Below the pieces are notes generated by a model. It was not told where the DNA came from. It ran no database searches and was given only the letters and a program-made list of their open reading frames with translations. A stretch of 64,000 bases of DNA, taken from positions 9,043,540-9,107,539 of the forward strand of contig CM067503.1 of assembly GCA_034509495.1 (NCBI GenBank), written 5' to 3'. This DNA is from Acestrorhynchus altus (Eukaryota; Chordata; Actinopteri; Characiformes; Acestrorhynchidae). Shown here one piece after another: positions 24,101 through 33,589 of this stretch; positions within the stretch are counted from its first letter, which is position 1; each line of letters opens with the position of its first letter. Position numbers and translations under genes: made by a program.

Positions 24101-25239
24101 TCTGCTCTAAATACTGCATAATGGCCAAGAGAATTGTTTTAGAATGATAAAGGTAAGATACTGGTTTGCATTAAAATATTAAACAAGTCTAATATGTCAC
24201 TTTAAATGTAATGAATATAAAATATGTTTACCTTCCTGAATTATATAAAGAAAATCACAATATTATAGTTTTTGAGATGCACTAGTAACCAGAAGCAAGC
24301 AATTACACAGTCTGATTACCACCTTTCATAGCTTGTAACTGTTATATTTACAATCTATTGTAATAGATATTTTAATTACATAAACATAAACTAAATAAAA
24401 TAAACTGATGTAAATCAAACCCCACAGTGATGAAGACAAGGCCTCTAAACTGCCAGGACAACAAAATTAGGGAGACTAAATGCAACATGGAAAATCCTTG
24501 CAGCTGTTTATTTAAAAGTGCACTAATAGATGATGCCAGTCATTTCACAAGTAGACAAAAGGTTTAGATGTTTAAATTGTGAAGATTCTGTACAGCAGAC
24601 AGCCCTGGCTGTATTCCCAGGACTGGCAGGTTGAAATTTTATTTTAGAGTTATTGTGGGAGTTCTCTCTGTCTCGCTCTCATTTGAAGTGCAAAGAATAT
24701 GCATTTTAGTCATAACTAAAAGAGAAATTCAGAGGCTGAAGGTATTTGTCAGGAGAACTGAGAAATGAGACATCTGAAACAATGATAATTCCAGCCACAG
24801 AACTACACAATACACAGGTCATCTAATGCATTAACACCACCCCTTGTAGCACCAGAAAACATTTGACTCGATAAGACCTCTGAAAAGGTCATGAGGTATC
24901 TGGTCCTGTAAGTTAGACGTTATACTTCGAACCTTATCTGCATTTAACAGATAATCTACTAGAACTGACTGATTACCTGCTTAATATATCCCACTCCTTG
25001 ACACTGTACATGAAGATAATTGAATATTTTTCACTACACCTGCCAGTGGTGTTCATGTTTTCACTGACTGATGCATGTATCAGCTGACAAACAATATAGC
25101 TGAATGGTATCTGAGTGTAAGGTTGCAGACCAGTAAGAAAATGTGTAAAAAGAAATGTCTCACCTGTATATTCCGTCAAGACCATTATTAGGAGCCAAAC
25201 TATTAAGTGGTGAGAGGACAAATGCTGTGCCATCATCAT
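18105..25239 (-). CDS. Unrecognised Ig-superfamily transmembrane receptor (8 coding exons)
   Basis: Eight exons join in continuous phase (every intron phase 1, as in Ig genes): 25239-25164, 23181-22852, 22763-22425, 22263-22234, 20128-19808, 18716-18525, 18316-18269 and 18172-18105. They give 1404 nt, or 467 residues plus a stop. Layout: signal peptide 1-25; Ig-like domain 26-135; second Ig-like domain 136-248; ten-residue proline linker; third Ig-like domain 259-365; stalk; transmembrane helix about 390-413; tail of about 50 residues with four tyrosines, including a TEYEEV motif of ITSM type (TxYxxV). Several N-glycosylation sites are visible (NLT, NVS, NRT, NAS, NFT). It is predicted to be a cell-surface immune-type receptor. 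I cannot name the family. Domains 2 and 3 share a distinctive CP-x2-C ... LCERV ... ISPV pattern, showing exon duplication. The gene lies upstream of otopetrin on the same strand. Confidence 0.8.
18269..18316 (-). CDS. Ig receptor exon 7, cytoplasmic tyrosine motif
   Basis: The acceptor is TCTCACACAG and the donor AATG|GTAAGT. It encodes ELESQYTEYEEVVDN, where TEYEEV fits the immunoreceptor tyrosine-based switch consensus TxYxx[VI]. Confidence 0.7.
18525..18716 (-). CDS. Ig receptor exon 6, stalk and transmembrane helix
   Basis: Encodes a Ser/Thr/Pro stalk, a helix VMVAVGSAVFACLFVALVVL, and a basic stop-transfer segment (RLCFRKQKK). The donor is AAGT|GTAGGT. Confidence 0.8.
18880..19115. repeat. 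Interspersed 'ctggt/accag' repeat, copy 2 (Ig receptor intron 5)
   Basis: Contains aagctggtcaaccagcttgac, ttgctggtcaagctttgg, aaagctggtc and a tttttcagcggg end, the same type as at 4160-4360 and 35425-35630. Confidence 0.6.
19808..20128 (-). CDS. Ig receptor exon 5, third Ig-like domain without canonical cysteines
   Basis: The acceptor is CTGTCCTCAG and the donor ACAG|GTTGGT. It is similar to exon 3 (ITQCPSPCDSS, LCERVQTV, LTISPVVSTD), and the C-strand tryptophan is kept (FNWGTI). The B-strand position reads TFVFKFSA and the F-strand reads TLWFWFTV, so both canonical disulphide cysteines are replaced by aromatic residues. Confidence 0.75.
20625..21456. mobile_element. Tc1/mariner-like non-autonomous element, copy 2 (Ig receptor intron 4)
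   Basis: The right end (cacaggataccacctcacaac ... tactgttatcccatgacttttga) matches the 2283-3170 element. The left end carries the inverted gttgtgggacagcagtatgta. There is no intact transposase. Confidence 0.6.
22234..22263 (-). CDS. Ig receptor exon 4, 30-nt linker exon
   Basis: A micro-exon in phase, encoding GEPPVQPLSK between two Ig exons. The acceptor is CCTATTCAG and the donor AAGG|GTAAGA. It could be skipped without changing frame. Confidence 0.65.
22425..22763 (-). CDS. Ig receptor exon 3, second Ig-like domain
   Basis: The acceptor is TTTTATACAG. The donor AAG|GTTTGT is weak. It contains the B-strand VVTLTCPVS, the C-strand tryptophan (IIWEV), an insert with INQCPPSCPSS, then LCERVRAV, LIISPVDLTD and QAWYRCTV. 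Confidence 0.8.
22852..23181 (-). CDS. Ig receptor exon 2, V-like domain
   Basis: The acceptor is CCTGTTAG and the donor AAAG|GTAAGA. The B-strand cysteine is in AAFLDCST and the F-strand motif is DDGHYKCVVY, a normal DxGxYxC signature. There are extra cysteines near the start (KKSCEE) and end (KDQDC) that could form a second bond. Confidence 0.8.
23360..23660. repeat. MITE-like repeat in Ig receptor intron 1
   Basis: Starts cactatataggcaaagatattgggacacct and ends with ctgtctacaaacatttggacac. These are the hallmark ends of a common fish Tc1-derived repeat, with the inner ttctacctgattttggagcactgct also recognisable. Confidence 0.65.
25164..25239 (-). CDS. Ig receptor exon 1, signal peptide
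   Basis: Begins with three consecutive ATG codons, then a hydrophobic core (LIVWLLIMVLTEYT). The donor is ATACAG|GTGAGA. Which of the three ATGs is used cannot be decided from sequence. Confidence 0.75.
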
Positions 25240-25389
25240 CAGACAGTGGGATGTGTAGTGGTAATCCTTCTACAGGTTCCTAACTGAACTTCTACAGCAA
25301 CTTTCTCATTATCTCTCCTTACTTCTGTTTCACATCCTTTATGGCTGAGGTATTGGAAATATCATCAGTAGCACTTGCACTGGCTTCCT

Positions 25390-25517
25390 GCTCAGTGCTT
25401 CTGCTCAGTGCTTCTGCTCAGAGCTTCTGCTCAGTGCTTCTGCTCAGTGCTTCTGCTCAGAGCTTCCTGCTCAGTGCTTCCAGCTCAGAGCTCCTGCTCA
25501 GTGCTTCTGTTCAGTGC
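25390..25517. repeat. 13-bp minisatellite upstream of the Ig receptor start
   Basis: About ten imperfect tandem copies of ctcagtgcttctg, with a ctcagagcttctg variant. It lies 150-280 bp upstream of the Ig receptor start codon, in its likely promoter or 5' leader. Confidence 0.85.
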
Positions 25518-25714
25518 AAAAATATTTTCAAAAATACCTTAGGAATTAATCAGATACATTAAAACACCTTCACTTCCTTTGAAATTCTGGCTATTAACAT
25601 AACTAATCCAGCCACAAACAAGAACACACTGTCATTAATTAAGAGCTGGAAGTATTCCACTCATCTTGGAAGGACAGCCTTATTGAGTACAGAAGGGCTC
25701 TCACTACAGCTAGA

Positions 25715-26460
25715 TTGTTCAGATTATATATCCTCACTGATAAAAAAAAACAAAAAAACAATCCAGGCGTAATCTTGAAACTTACAAAAATTCAGACAGG
25801 TACATCACCACGGATTCCATCAAATTTCACTAGCAATACCTACATGGACTTTTTCAATCATAAAATAGAAAATATTAGACAGAAATTTCAACCCATACTA
25901 ATAAGTCCGAACAGTTGTCATCTGATGTGGCTGATATAGAACAAAGTATAGATATAGAAGAAAAGCTGGAAACCTTTCACCCACTTCTACAGTCAGAATT
26001 AGAGAAAATTATTAATTCCACAAATTCTGCCACCTGCTCTCTAGAGTCAATCACATCAAAAGAACGACTTCTTCAACCAGTTCAACCAGCCCATGCCCTC
26101 CCACACCCTCTCACTTGCTGCATCCGTCTCTCCTTCTCCTTCTTCCAGCTACCACAGCAGCCTCCTCCTCCTCCTCCTCCTCCCCCATCCAATACAACAC
26201 AAACTCACTCTTTCTTCATTGCGGACCAGGTCAGAGGTCAACTGAAGAAGCTTCATCCCAGGAAAGCAGCAGGCCCTGACAAAGTATGTCCCCAACTGCT
26301 GCAGGTGGGGAGAGTGTCCACTGTCTGGAAGACATCATGCATTTTTCCAGTTCCGGAAAAGAACCAGCCAAGTGAGCTGAATGACTTCTGACTAGTGGCA
26401 CTCACTTGCCATCTGATGACCTCAGACCCCAAGTGCCATATCTGAGGTTGGCTCTGAGGT
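25715..26460 (+). mobile_element. Non-LTR retrotransposon (LINE) remnant
   Basis: Two frames carry LINE words. One has a pre-reverse-transcriptase linker (TYMDFFNHKIENIRQKF). The other has the reverse-transcriptase start (VRGQLKKLHPRKAAGPDKVCPQLL), joined by deletion to VSTVWKTSCIFPVPEKNQ, then a stop at the DFRPVAL position. The core catalytic domain is absent. An internal (CCT)n tract lies at about 26158-26188. Confidence 0.8.
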
Positions 26461-26464
26461 TGGC

Positions 26465-27370
26465 ACAAAGCTGGACTCTCTGGTGACAGTGGCAGAGAGA
26501 AAGAATAATGTCAAAAAAGTAAATAATATAAACAAACTTAATTAAATCATAGATTTCTCTTTATAGCTTTTGTCTTTATATTCTCATATATAGCCAAGGC
26601 CATATATGATCGTACGTATAGTAACACTGTATTATGTAATCACAATACATTTGTTTAACAGCTGTATCTTTTTGTTTCTCTATATTATTTCTCTATTTCT
26701 CTTATTTCTTTCTTAGGCTTTGAAAGACTAAAAACACTGTGAACTTGAGTAAGCCCTGGTGAAGAGGACTAAGCATCTAAAAATATGATACAATATGTCT
26801 CTGCTTAAAATCTGGATTAAGACAGGCTTTTCCTGGTTGCTGTTTTTAAAATGGTCTCACTGTTGATTAAAGCATAATGGTATCGCATTGCTGAGCAAAA
26901 CTATTCATTTTTAAGTTTCAGAGTAAAACAGGTGTGTCTTTGCAGTTAAAAATACATTATTCCAGCTAGATGTTACAGTGCCAGATAGCAGACACATTTG
27001 TGATTAATCTGGACCACTTTGGCATTTTCAACTCAGATATAGACCAAACATTCACTGCTATCTGGGATGTGACCAGGGCCATTGGAGGATGGGAAATTCT
27101 ACAACTGTTTTGATTTGACACCATCTTTTTTACCACCTGGTCATGGCGACTATAAACACTGAACAGAAATAACTTTGAAAACTGCAGGGATGGGCACAAG
27201 TAATTATGATAATAAAACATTTCTCTGTTTCAATTTCAGATCAAGATCAGCATTTGCTGGAAGCTGACCAGTAACACTGGACAATATTCTTTTCCAAATA
27301 TTTGGCTTCCTTGAAAGCCTGGTGATTGTGACACAATCAGGTTGAATGCAAATATAATATCTGATTGTCT
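26465..27370. other. Intergenic sequence, nothing identified
   Basis: AT-rich with no supported gene. Confidence 0.3.
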
Positions 27371-27373
27371 GTA

Positions 27374-28400
27374 TCACGTAGAAACTTGAGAATAAACAGA
27401 AACATGAGAATAAATTTTACTAATTATAACAGTTGTCAAGGAAATTTTCTCAGGCCCCTCCAGCAGCTCTTTGAACTGCTTGTCATTCATGATGTGTCGG
27501 ATTTGTGAACCAACAAAAATGGCTTCCTTGATCTTGGCAGCAGTTATTCTTGGGAACATTTGTCTCAATAAACAGCAGGCTTCACCTTCCATGTTCATAG
27601 CTTTCACAAGATGCTTTATAAGTCCAGGTTTTATGTGAAGTGGAGCCAAAATATTATTGGGTCTATAAATGGTTTGTGTGCCACAATTTTCTGTCCTTGA
27701 GTCAATTGCTGATGGATTGGCCAGTTCCTTTTAGTGTAATGTGACTTTCTGTCATGGCTGTCCCATTTGCAGAGGAAACAGCAGTAATTTGTATATCCTA
27801 GCTGCAGCTCAAGCAACAAAGCCACCACTTTTAAATACCCACAGATGTTCCAGTTGTAGTTGCTATAGTTAATATGTTTCAGGTCCACATTCTCATATGT
27901 TTCTTTCATGTGTGCAACATAGCCAACAGATACTGCCCAAATCATTTAGTTCTGACGGTGTTATGAGATGAGGTTCATACATGGTTCAAAGCCTTAATCA
28001 ATGTTACTCTCAATTTCTGACCCTTGGACTGTAGCACCTTCACCTGCTAACTCAAGCCACCATGATCATGGTGGATTTGGCACAGGAATTTATTAAAAAT
28101 TCCTGGGTATTTGACGAATTTCTTATTTTTATCAGAAAAAAACAGAAATATTGGCAAGACAGCAGTTACAGTCAGTGACATGATCCTTCTTTTCCCACCA
28201 TATCATCGGAACAGCAAACGGCATTGACTTGCGTCAATGTCTCAGCCAATCCCTAAGATCAACAGCACACGTTCCACAACAGATATGAGGAGCCCAAGAT
28301 TTGTCTTGATCACTGACCTTATAACCGAAGTACAACTCATAAATCTTCAAGATAAGAGCTGTCATGGACTGTACACAGACAAACTGAAAATGTGGGGAAA
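27374..28400 (-). pseudogene. Decayed copy of a multicopy, probably element-derived hypothetical gene
   Basis: Minus-strand translations spell out, in order: ELYFGYKVSDQDKSWAPHICC, a C-x2-C segment, FAVPMIWWEKKDH, NWNICGYLKVVALLL, GYTNYCCFLCKWDSHDRK, then after a frameshift APLHIKPGLIKHLVKAM and AAKIKEAIFVGSQIRHIM. This is a hypothetical protein family I know as many near-identical copies in fish and invertebrate genomes, function unknown. Breaks include an in-frame TGA after DWLRH, a frameshift after ISVFF and a one-base frameshift near 27645. Confidence 0.75.
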
Positions 28401-28460
28401 ATTGTTGAGAAAGTAGTTTTCTAGAAAACTGTACGATTGGAATTTTGTGACCAAAAGCGC

Positions 28461-28508
28461 CACCTCACTCCTCACTGCTTTACAATAGAAGATGCTTCAT
28501 TTCTGTTA
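28461..28508 (-). pseudogene. Small fragment related to the decayed otopetrin exon at 4.7 kb
   Basis: The sequence cacctcactcctcactgct-tacaa-agaagatgcttcattt is almost identical to 4786-4833. No coding capacity remains. Confidence 0.5.
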
Positions 28509-28612
28509 GTGACTTATGCCAGTAAGTGCACAGGAAAACTAAGCTCAACATGTGACAGAGTGAAACTAAACTTTACTAGGCTTTATTGTCCTTTTCCTTT
28601 TTTGTGTTTAAA

Positions 28613-28614
<2 letters not shown>

Positions 28615-28662
<48 letters not shown>
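28615..28662. repeat. (TG)n microsatellite
   Basis: About 24 TG units. Confidence 0.95.
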
Positions 28663-28664
<2 letters not shown>

Positions 28665-28789
28665 CACTGACTCCAACCCTGGTTTTGCTTCTTCTTTGTC
28701 AGGTTTTAGAAATACTAGTACTAATATTGAAAGTGGTGAGATTTACATACAGTATAAGGCAGCAAGGGCAGTTCTGAGTGTTGATGTGT

Positions 28790-29200
28790 TGTAATAGGGG
28801 AAAAGGCCAAATGCAAGAATCATATCTACTCTGACAAGAGCCAAATTATGTTGGCTAAACAACATGGTCAGAGCCTTTCCAAAAAATCAGACAGGTTTTT
28901 GGTGGGTTTGAAGCATGTAAGGGTCAGTATCTACCGCAAAAGGGTCATGGGGCCCAAGGGTCATTGCTCATTAAAGATGGCTATTATAACATCACTCTTA
29001 AAAAGATAACGCTGAATATTTACAACCTTTGGCACAATGCCTAATGCCAGGCCTTTGTTCTAGAGAAAAAAAAAACAAAACTGTATTGAGTTGTGGGGCA
29101 GTGTAACTGCATTCTTTGCAATGATACTATTTTTGTGATGAGTTACGGATAAGGTGGAATGGTGATCCAACATCCTGACCTCACTAACAATTGTAATTGA
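28790..29200. mobile_element. Tc1-like element remnant
   Basis: Plus-strand words match a common fish element: agccaaattatgttggctaaac, gggtcagtatctaccgcaaaag, catggggcccaagggtcattg, then later attgagttgtggggcagtg. It is internally rearranged and non-coding. Confidence 0.55.
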
Positions 29201-29265
29201 ATGCAAATTCAAAGTACGGATTCAGGTGTCCCACATTATTTTGTCCAAATTTGCAAAGAGTTTCT

Positions 29266-29600
29266 TAGCACATATACACTCACTGTGATGTTGGATTGGA
29301 TGAGGAAAGCACATAACTCCTGAATCACTTTTCTGTTCCAGTGATCTGTATTACATCCATCATGGCCTGCAGGGGTCACTGATGTCTCATTATTGTCTTT
29401 TAATGCATCATCGTTTGCTGCATCCACTGCTTTCTCTGTCTTTTGTTTTTACAAGAGATGTTTCATTTGTGTTTTCACATCTGCAAATGTGCACTATAAG
29501 AGGAAATGCGAGTGAGTGACACTAAACACAGCCTCTGATGTACTCAAACTGACCTTTGATGCTTTGTCTTCATGTTGAACATAGAGTCAGGTGCACCACA
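29266..29600 (-). pseudogene. Partial duplicate of otopetrin exon 6 with the end of exon 5
   Basis: Nearly identical to 10700-10880 at the DNA level. The minus strand reads ANDDALKDNNETSVTPAGHD, then NRKVIQELCAFLIQSNIT, ending at a preserved donor ACA|GTGAGT. A piece like the end of exon 5 plus its donor (aaactgacctttgatgc on the plus strand) lies at about 29540-29570, with only about 80-100 bp between instead of 600. An indel upstream of KAVD shifts the frame to a stop, so this copy is probably inactive. No other otopetrin exon was found near it. Keeping an intron implies DNA duplication, not retroposition. Confidence 0.75.
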
Positions 29601-29849
29601 ACAGTTTCTGGGGGCTGTCTTATTTAAACCTCAGACATGAGTTTGTTTTGCTCTTGATTGATATGAGTGGGATCACCATAGTGAGATCCCAGAGTTCTCT
29701 TATGCCTTCAGAAAGAAGGGTATAGATGCATGTCTGGGGGTCTGGGAAAGTATTGAAAAAGATCTCAAAACAATTAGAAATCAGCCTTTCCTCTGTTTGG
29801 AAAGCAAAACATGGTCACACTGCCCTAGCAAAATCTGTTCTGAGATTAG

Positions 29850-29950
29850 TTTAGGTTAGGTTTAGGTTATTGTTAAGGTTAAGGTTAGGGTAATAGTTAG
29901 GTTCAGTTTAGATCATGGTTAGGGTTAGGGTTAGGCCACGGATAGGTTAA
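29850..29950. repeat. Degenerate telomere-like (GGTTAG)n stretch
   Basis: Repeated ggttaggtt, aaggttaggg and ggttagggttaggg words. It is an interstitial array with many variant units. Confidence 0.7.
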
Positions 29951-29954
29951 GATG

Positions 29955-32085
29955 TGGGTATAGGTAATCAAATTATACTTCTTTGCAACATTCTTTGTAA
30001 CATGCTTCAGAACATGTTGAAATTGTTAGATTTTGTCGTGTCTGGGTAGTATCTATAAAATGTGCATGTGGTGGATTTGTAAATACATTCCCTGGAATGA
30101 GCAGCCAGTTAATAGTCTAAAGAGCGCGAGAAACATGTAACATGAAACGAGAAAGGTGTATAAACACACAGACAATAGTATCCCTCCTTTTGGCCTTTGT
30201 TAGCTAGTAGAATGACTGTACTGTAAATTAAGCCTGTTTGACATTAATATATGCTTATAGAGAATATAGATGTTAGCATTGTGTGCTTCTTGCCTTTGTC
30301 TTTCCGCTGTGTATTCAGAGAGACCGAGTCCACGACATCTAAAAATATCAAGAACACTAAAACATTGAAGCAACAAGTGGGATGATTCCATAACACTAGT
30401 TCACTTTGAATCTGCTGTGATGCGTCAACACTAACAGTACTTATGTGCACTAATTCACGCTGCCTACAAGAGCCATTTAAATGGTAAGCTTTTTAACAGC
30501 ACTTGTTTGCAGTTAATGAATATGTAATCATAGCAACTCTTTCAGAGGCCATTGGCTTAATCAAAAATTAATGAGTGTGCGTGCTTGGAGCATAATAAAA
30601 TGTTGATGAGAAATTACAATTTTCTGTGTTGTGTAATATAAAGATGGTTATGTTTATTTAATGTTTTTGTTATTTGCTTTTTTTAACAAAGGGTCTTAAA
30701 GGGTTTAATTTGAGGACAAAGTAACAATGGTTCCTCTTAGAAGAACTGAGTTTAACTTAAGGTCAACTTTAGATGTTTGTATGGGTATTTAAGGAATAGT
30801 TCACCAAATTATGCAATTTTAAGGTTTGAAATTTGCTTTGTTAAAGTTTGAACTAAGAACTCAGGAGGGTAATGTAGCTAAATAATAAGTGACTAAAAGT
30901 ATTTGTCACCAAAAACTGTATATTTTATTCAGTCAGCTGTCTATGAACCACCTCTACAGTTTTCAGCATAGATTCCTCTCTGCTCTTAAAAAACCATCCT
31001 TTTGGAGATTTGACCTATATTGTGATCAAATTGTGTTGGGAGAAATATAGAGTGAAGATACTGACATTGTAGACTCATTGAAAGCTCACCCAAGGTAAAA
31101 ATAGCATGTGAGGATTCTAATAGAGGAAATAACAGCAGTTGGTTTTGCTCTCCTCACCCTCGTGTGCTGACTTGCTGCCAGAGTCGCTAACAGGCTCTGT
31201 GCTCTGCAACACAGTCAGTTGGCAGGTAAAAGTCAGGTGTAAATAAGGGCATCTGATCCACGACAGACAAACATCTGTCTGAGATCCAAATGTTGGTGGG
31301 CTCTTCCCACAGGACCCTGCACATTATTAACCCCAGCATATGCTGACAAATCTGTATCTGAGAGCACAATGCTCATTTTTAATTATCTTAGTTTACCCTC
31401 ACATAACAATAGAAAATCCCCAGACACTGCATTCTGTGCCTATTCAAACCTCCAGTACTATGAATTTTTATTCAGTCTAATTTAAATTGAATATTTAAAA
31501 ATGTATATTTTCACACTATGCAATGACATCCCCATTGCTGTTAAAATACTCACTGAAACTCAGTTACTGCATTTTCCATAGGTTTATAGCCATTCTCAGA
31601 ATTCGGTTAATTACAGTTTGGGAATCTAAAGATGTAAAGGTCAATAGTTCCTCTCAAATGAGATAAACCAGTCAGTTTGCAAATTAGAAAACCCTATTGA
31701 AGATTTCTGTACTGTTCTGTAAATAACTGCAAATAATTAACTCATTATCCTACAGTTGTAGTGAATGGAAAGGTTTAATTTCACAGCACCACACAGTGAC
31801 ACTCAAACGTCCTCACCTGCTGTTAAAAAATGTACTCTGAAAAGCAATATGTGAAGTCATTCCTCCCCATAAGGTTCTATGATGAGTCAATCTAAAACCT
31901 AGGAGGTCCTGTCCCTTGCTGAGGTGTACAGTGTAGGAAGTTTACTCATTCAAAGTAATCTGCAGGTGCTCAATACGTAAGCAATGATGTAATTATGCCA
32001 TTATCTCTGGACCAATACATTGATTTACACTTCAAATGTATCAATTATTCAAGCTGTATTCAAACACATATTTATATACACATAT
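29955..32085. other. Intergenic sequence, no gene identified
   Basis: AT-rich. The first coding exon expected for a dnajc5-type gene was looked for here by eye and not found. Confidence 0.4.
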
Positions 32086-32089
32086 TTAT

Positions 32090-32750
32090 ATACTCCTGAA
32101 AATAGTTAAACAAATAGTTGCACCCAGGAGTAGTATTGGACTGCAATGCTATTAGGAAGATAGATAAAGGTTACGAGAAACTATGTTTAATGAAAATTTT
32201 ACACTGATTATGGACAATATTTATTGAGCTACACATAGAGAAGTCATGTCTCTCAGTATGGTGTCAGGTAAAATGCAGCATGCCAGATATCTCTTAATGG
32301 ATTTACAGAGGTTCCTAATGGTGTACTGTGATAATCCATCCAATGCTGCTTGAATAGTCTCACTCATTCGCTTACAATTTTGTGGTATGAGTGGTGTGTT
32401 GATAACATGTTCAGTAGCATCCCAGACATTTTCAATCAGGGACAGGTCTGGTGAAGCAACAGGTCATGATGTAGTATCTGACTCCAAGGCAAGCTCTTGA
32501 GACAGCACCAGTATGCATATGAGCGTTGTCCTGTTGGAATAGCACACCAGAGTGTGCATTCAGAAAAAGTATAGTCTCTGGTAGAGTCAAAGTGCCTGTA
32601 ATGAACACCACACATGATCTTACATTGTATAAAATAGGACCCAGAACACCAGTGCAGTTGTGTATTGCAACCTGTTGATTCCTTCTGGGTGCAACTACTT
32701 TTTGATGATGAGCACATATTTTCCAATGTATTTCAATGCAGAATTAAAAA
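32090..32750 (-). mobile_element. Mariner/Tc3-like transposon remnant, family copy 1
   Basis: The start (aaatagttgcaccc) and end (gggtgcaactac) form inverted ends. The minus strand retains fragments of a DDE transposase (QQDNAHMHTGA, RPVPD then a stop, LGCY). Two relatives occur at 33590-34360 and 40440-41100, sharing gataatccatccaatgc or ggccttctgg-ttgtg words. Confidence 0.7.
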
Positions 32751-32786
32751 AAAAAAGTTTTTGGGAACCTTTCTCCATTTTTGCAG

Positions 32787-33580
32787 GAAACTTGTTTTAA
32801 AATGTCACCCTGACATAAACCCTGAGAACCCAGGGGCTTCTGAGAAATTCAAGGAGCTTAATAATGCACACTCAGTGCTGTCTGATGTCACGAAAAGGAA
32901 CATTTACAACAAGTATGGCTCTTTGGGTCTGTACGTGTCGTAGCAATTTGGAGAGGAAAATGTCAACACATATTTCATGCTCTCAAGTTGGAGAGCCAAT
33001 GTTAGATTTCCAGTGCAGCATCATGCTTTAGCTCTAGTTATCTCAGCTAATCTATCATCAGCAACACATTTGACGACTTCATTCTTTTGCTCATTTAAAC
33101 CAGGTCTTCTAAATAAAATGAAATGATCGGCATGTGGAACTTTTGTGTGCTACTACTAAATGAAATTAAAACCATGCTTCCCTGTATTGGAGTGAGTGGG
33201 TGCTGACATTCAAAACACAATTTAAACATGTTAGTTGTTTTTTTTTTGCTTTGCACAATGAATATAACAGTTTCGTGTTGTGATGTCAATGCAAGGCTTC
33301 CTTGTATGTGAGAAGTGTGTTTATATTTCCATGAATTGTTTCTTATATTAAAGCAAATCATGGTTTTAATGTGCTTGTACATCCTTACCTACAGGGACTC
33401 TTTGCCATCTGTGGCTTACTGAAAGGGTGTTACTTCTGCTGCTGTCTGTGCTGCTGCTTCAGCTGATGCTGTGGGAAGTGTAAACCCCACACCTCTTGAG
33501 AGGAAGACTCATTTTATGTGTCTTCTAAGGACCTGGCAGAGCAGATCTATAGTGATGTGGAGAGGGCTGAGTATTTATGG
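32787..33580 (+). pseudogene. dnajc5b: dnajc5b (cysteine-string protein family) pseudogene, two exons
   Basis: Cysteine-string proteins are J-domain co-chaperones on vesicles. Exon 32787-33000 starts after TTTTTGCAG and encodes KLVLKCHPDINPENPG with the HPD motif, then KFKELNNAHSVLSDVTKRN, YNKYGSLGLYVS, an in-frame TAG (32941-32943, where the family has Glu), and QFGEENVNTYFMLSSW. It ends at a weak GTTAGA donor. Exon 33395-33580 starts after CCTACAG and encodes GLFAICGLLKGCYFCCCLCC, a TGA (33464-33466), CCGKCKPHTS, a TGA (33497-33499), and EEDSFYVSSKDLAEQ before fading into a transposon. Three stops with the splice layout kept indicate a recently lost, unprocessed gene. Tetrapod DNAJC5B lies next to TRIM55, which supports the name over dnajc5. 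Confidence 0.88.
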
Positions 33581-33589
33581 ACACACGCA

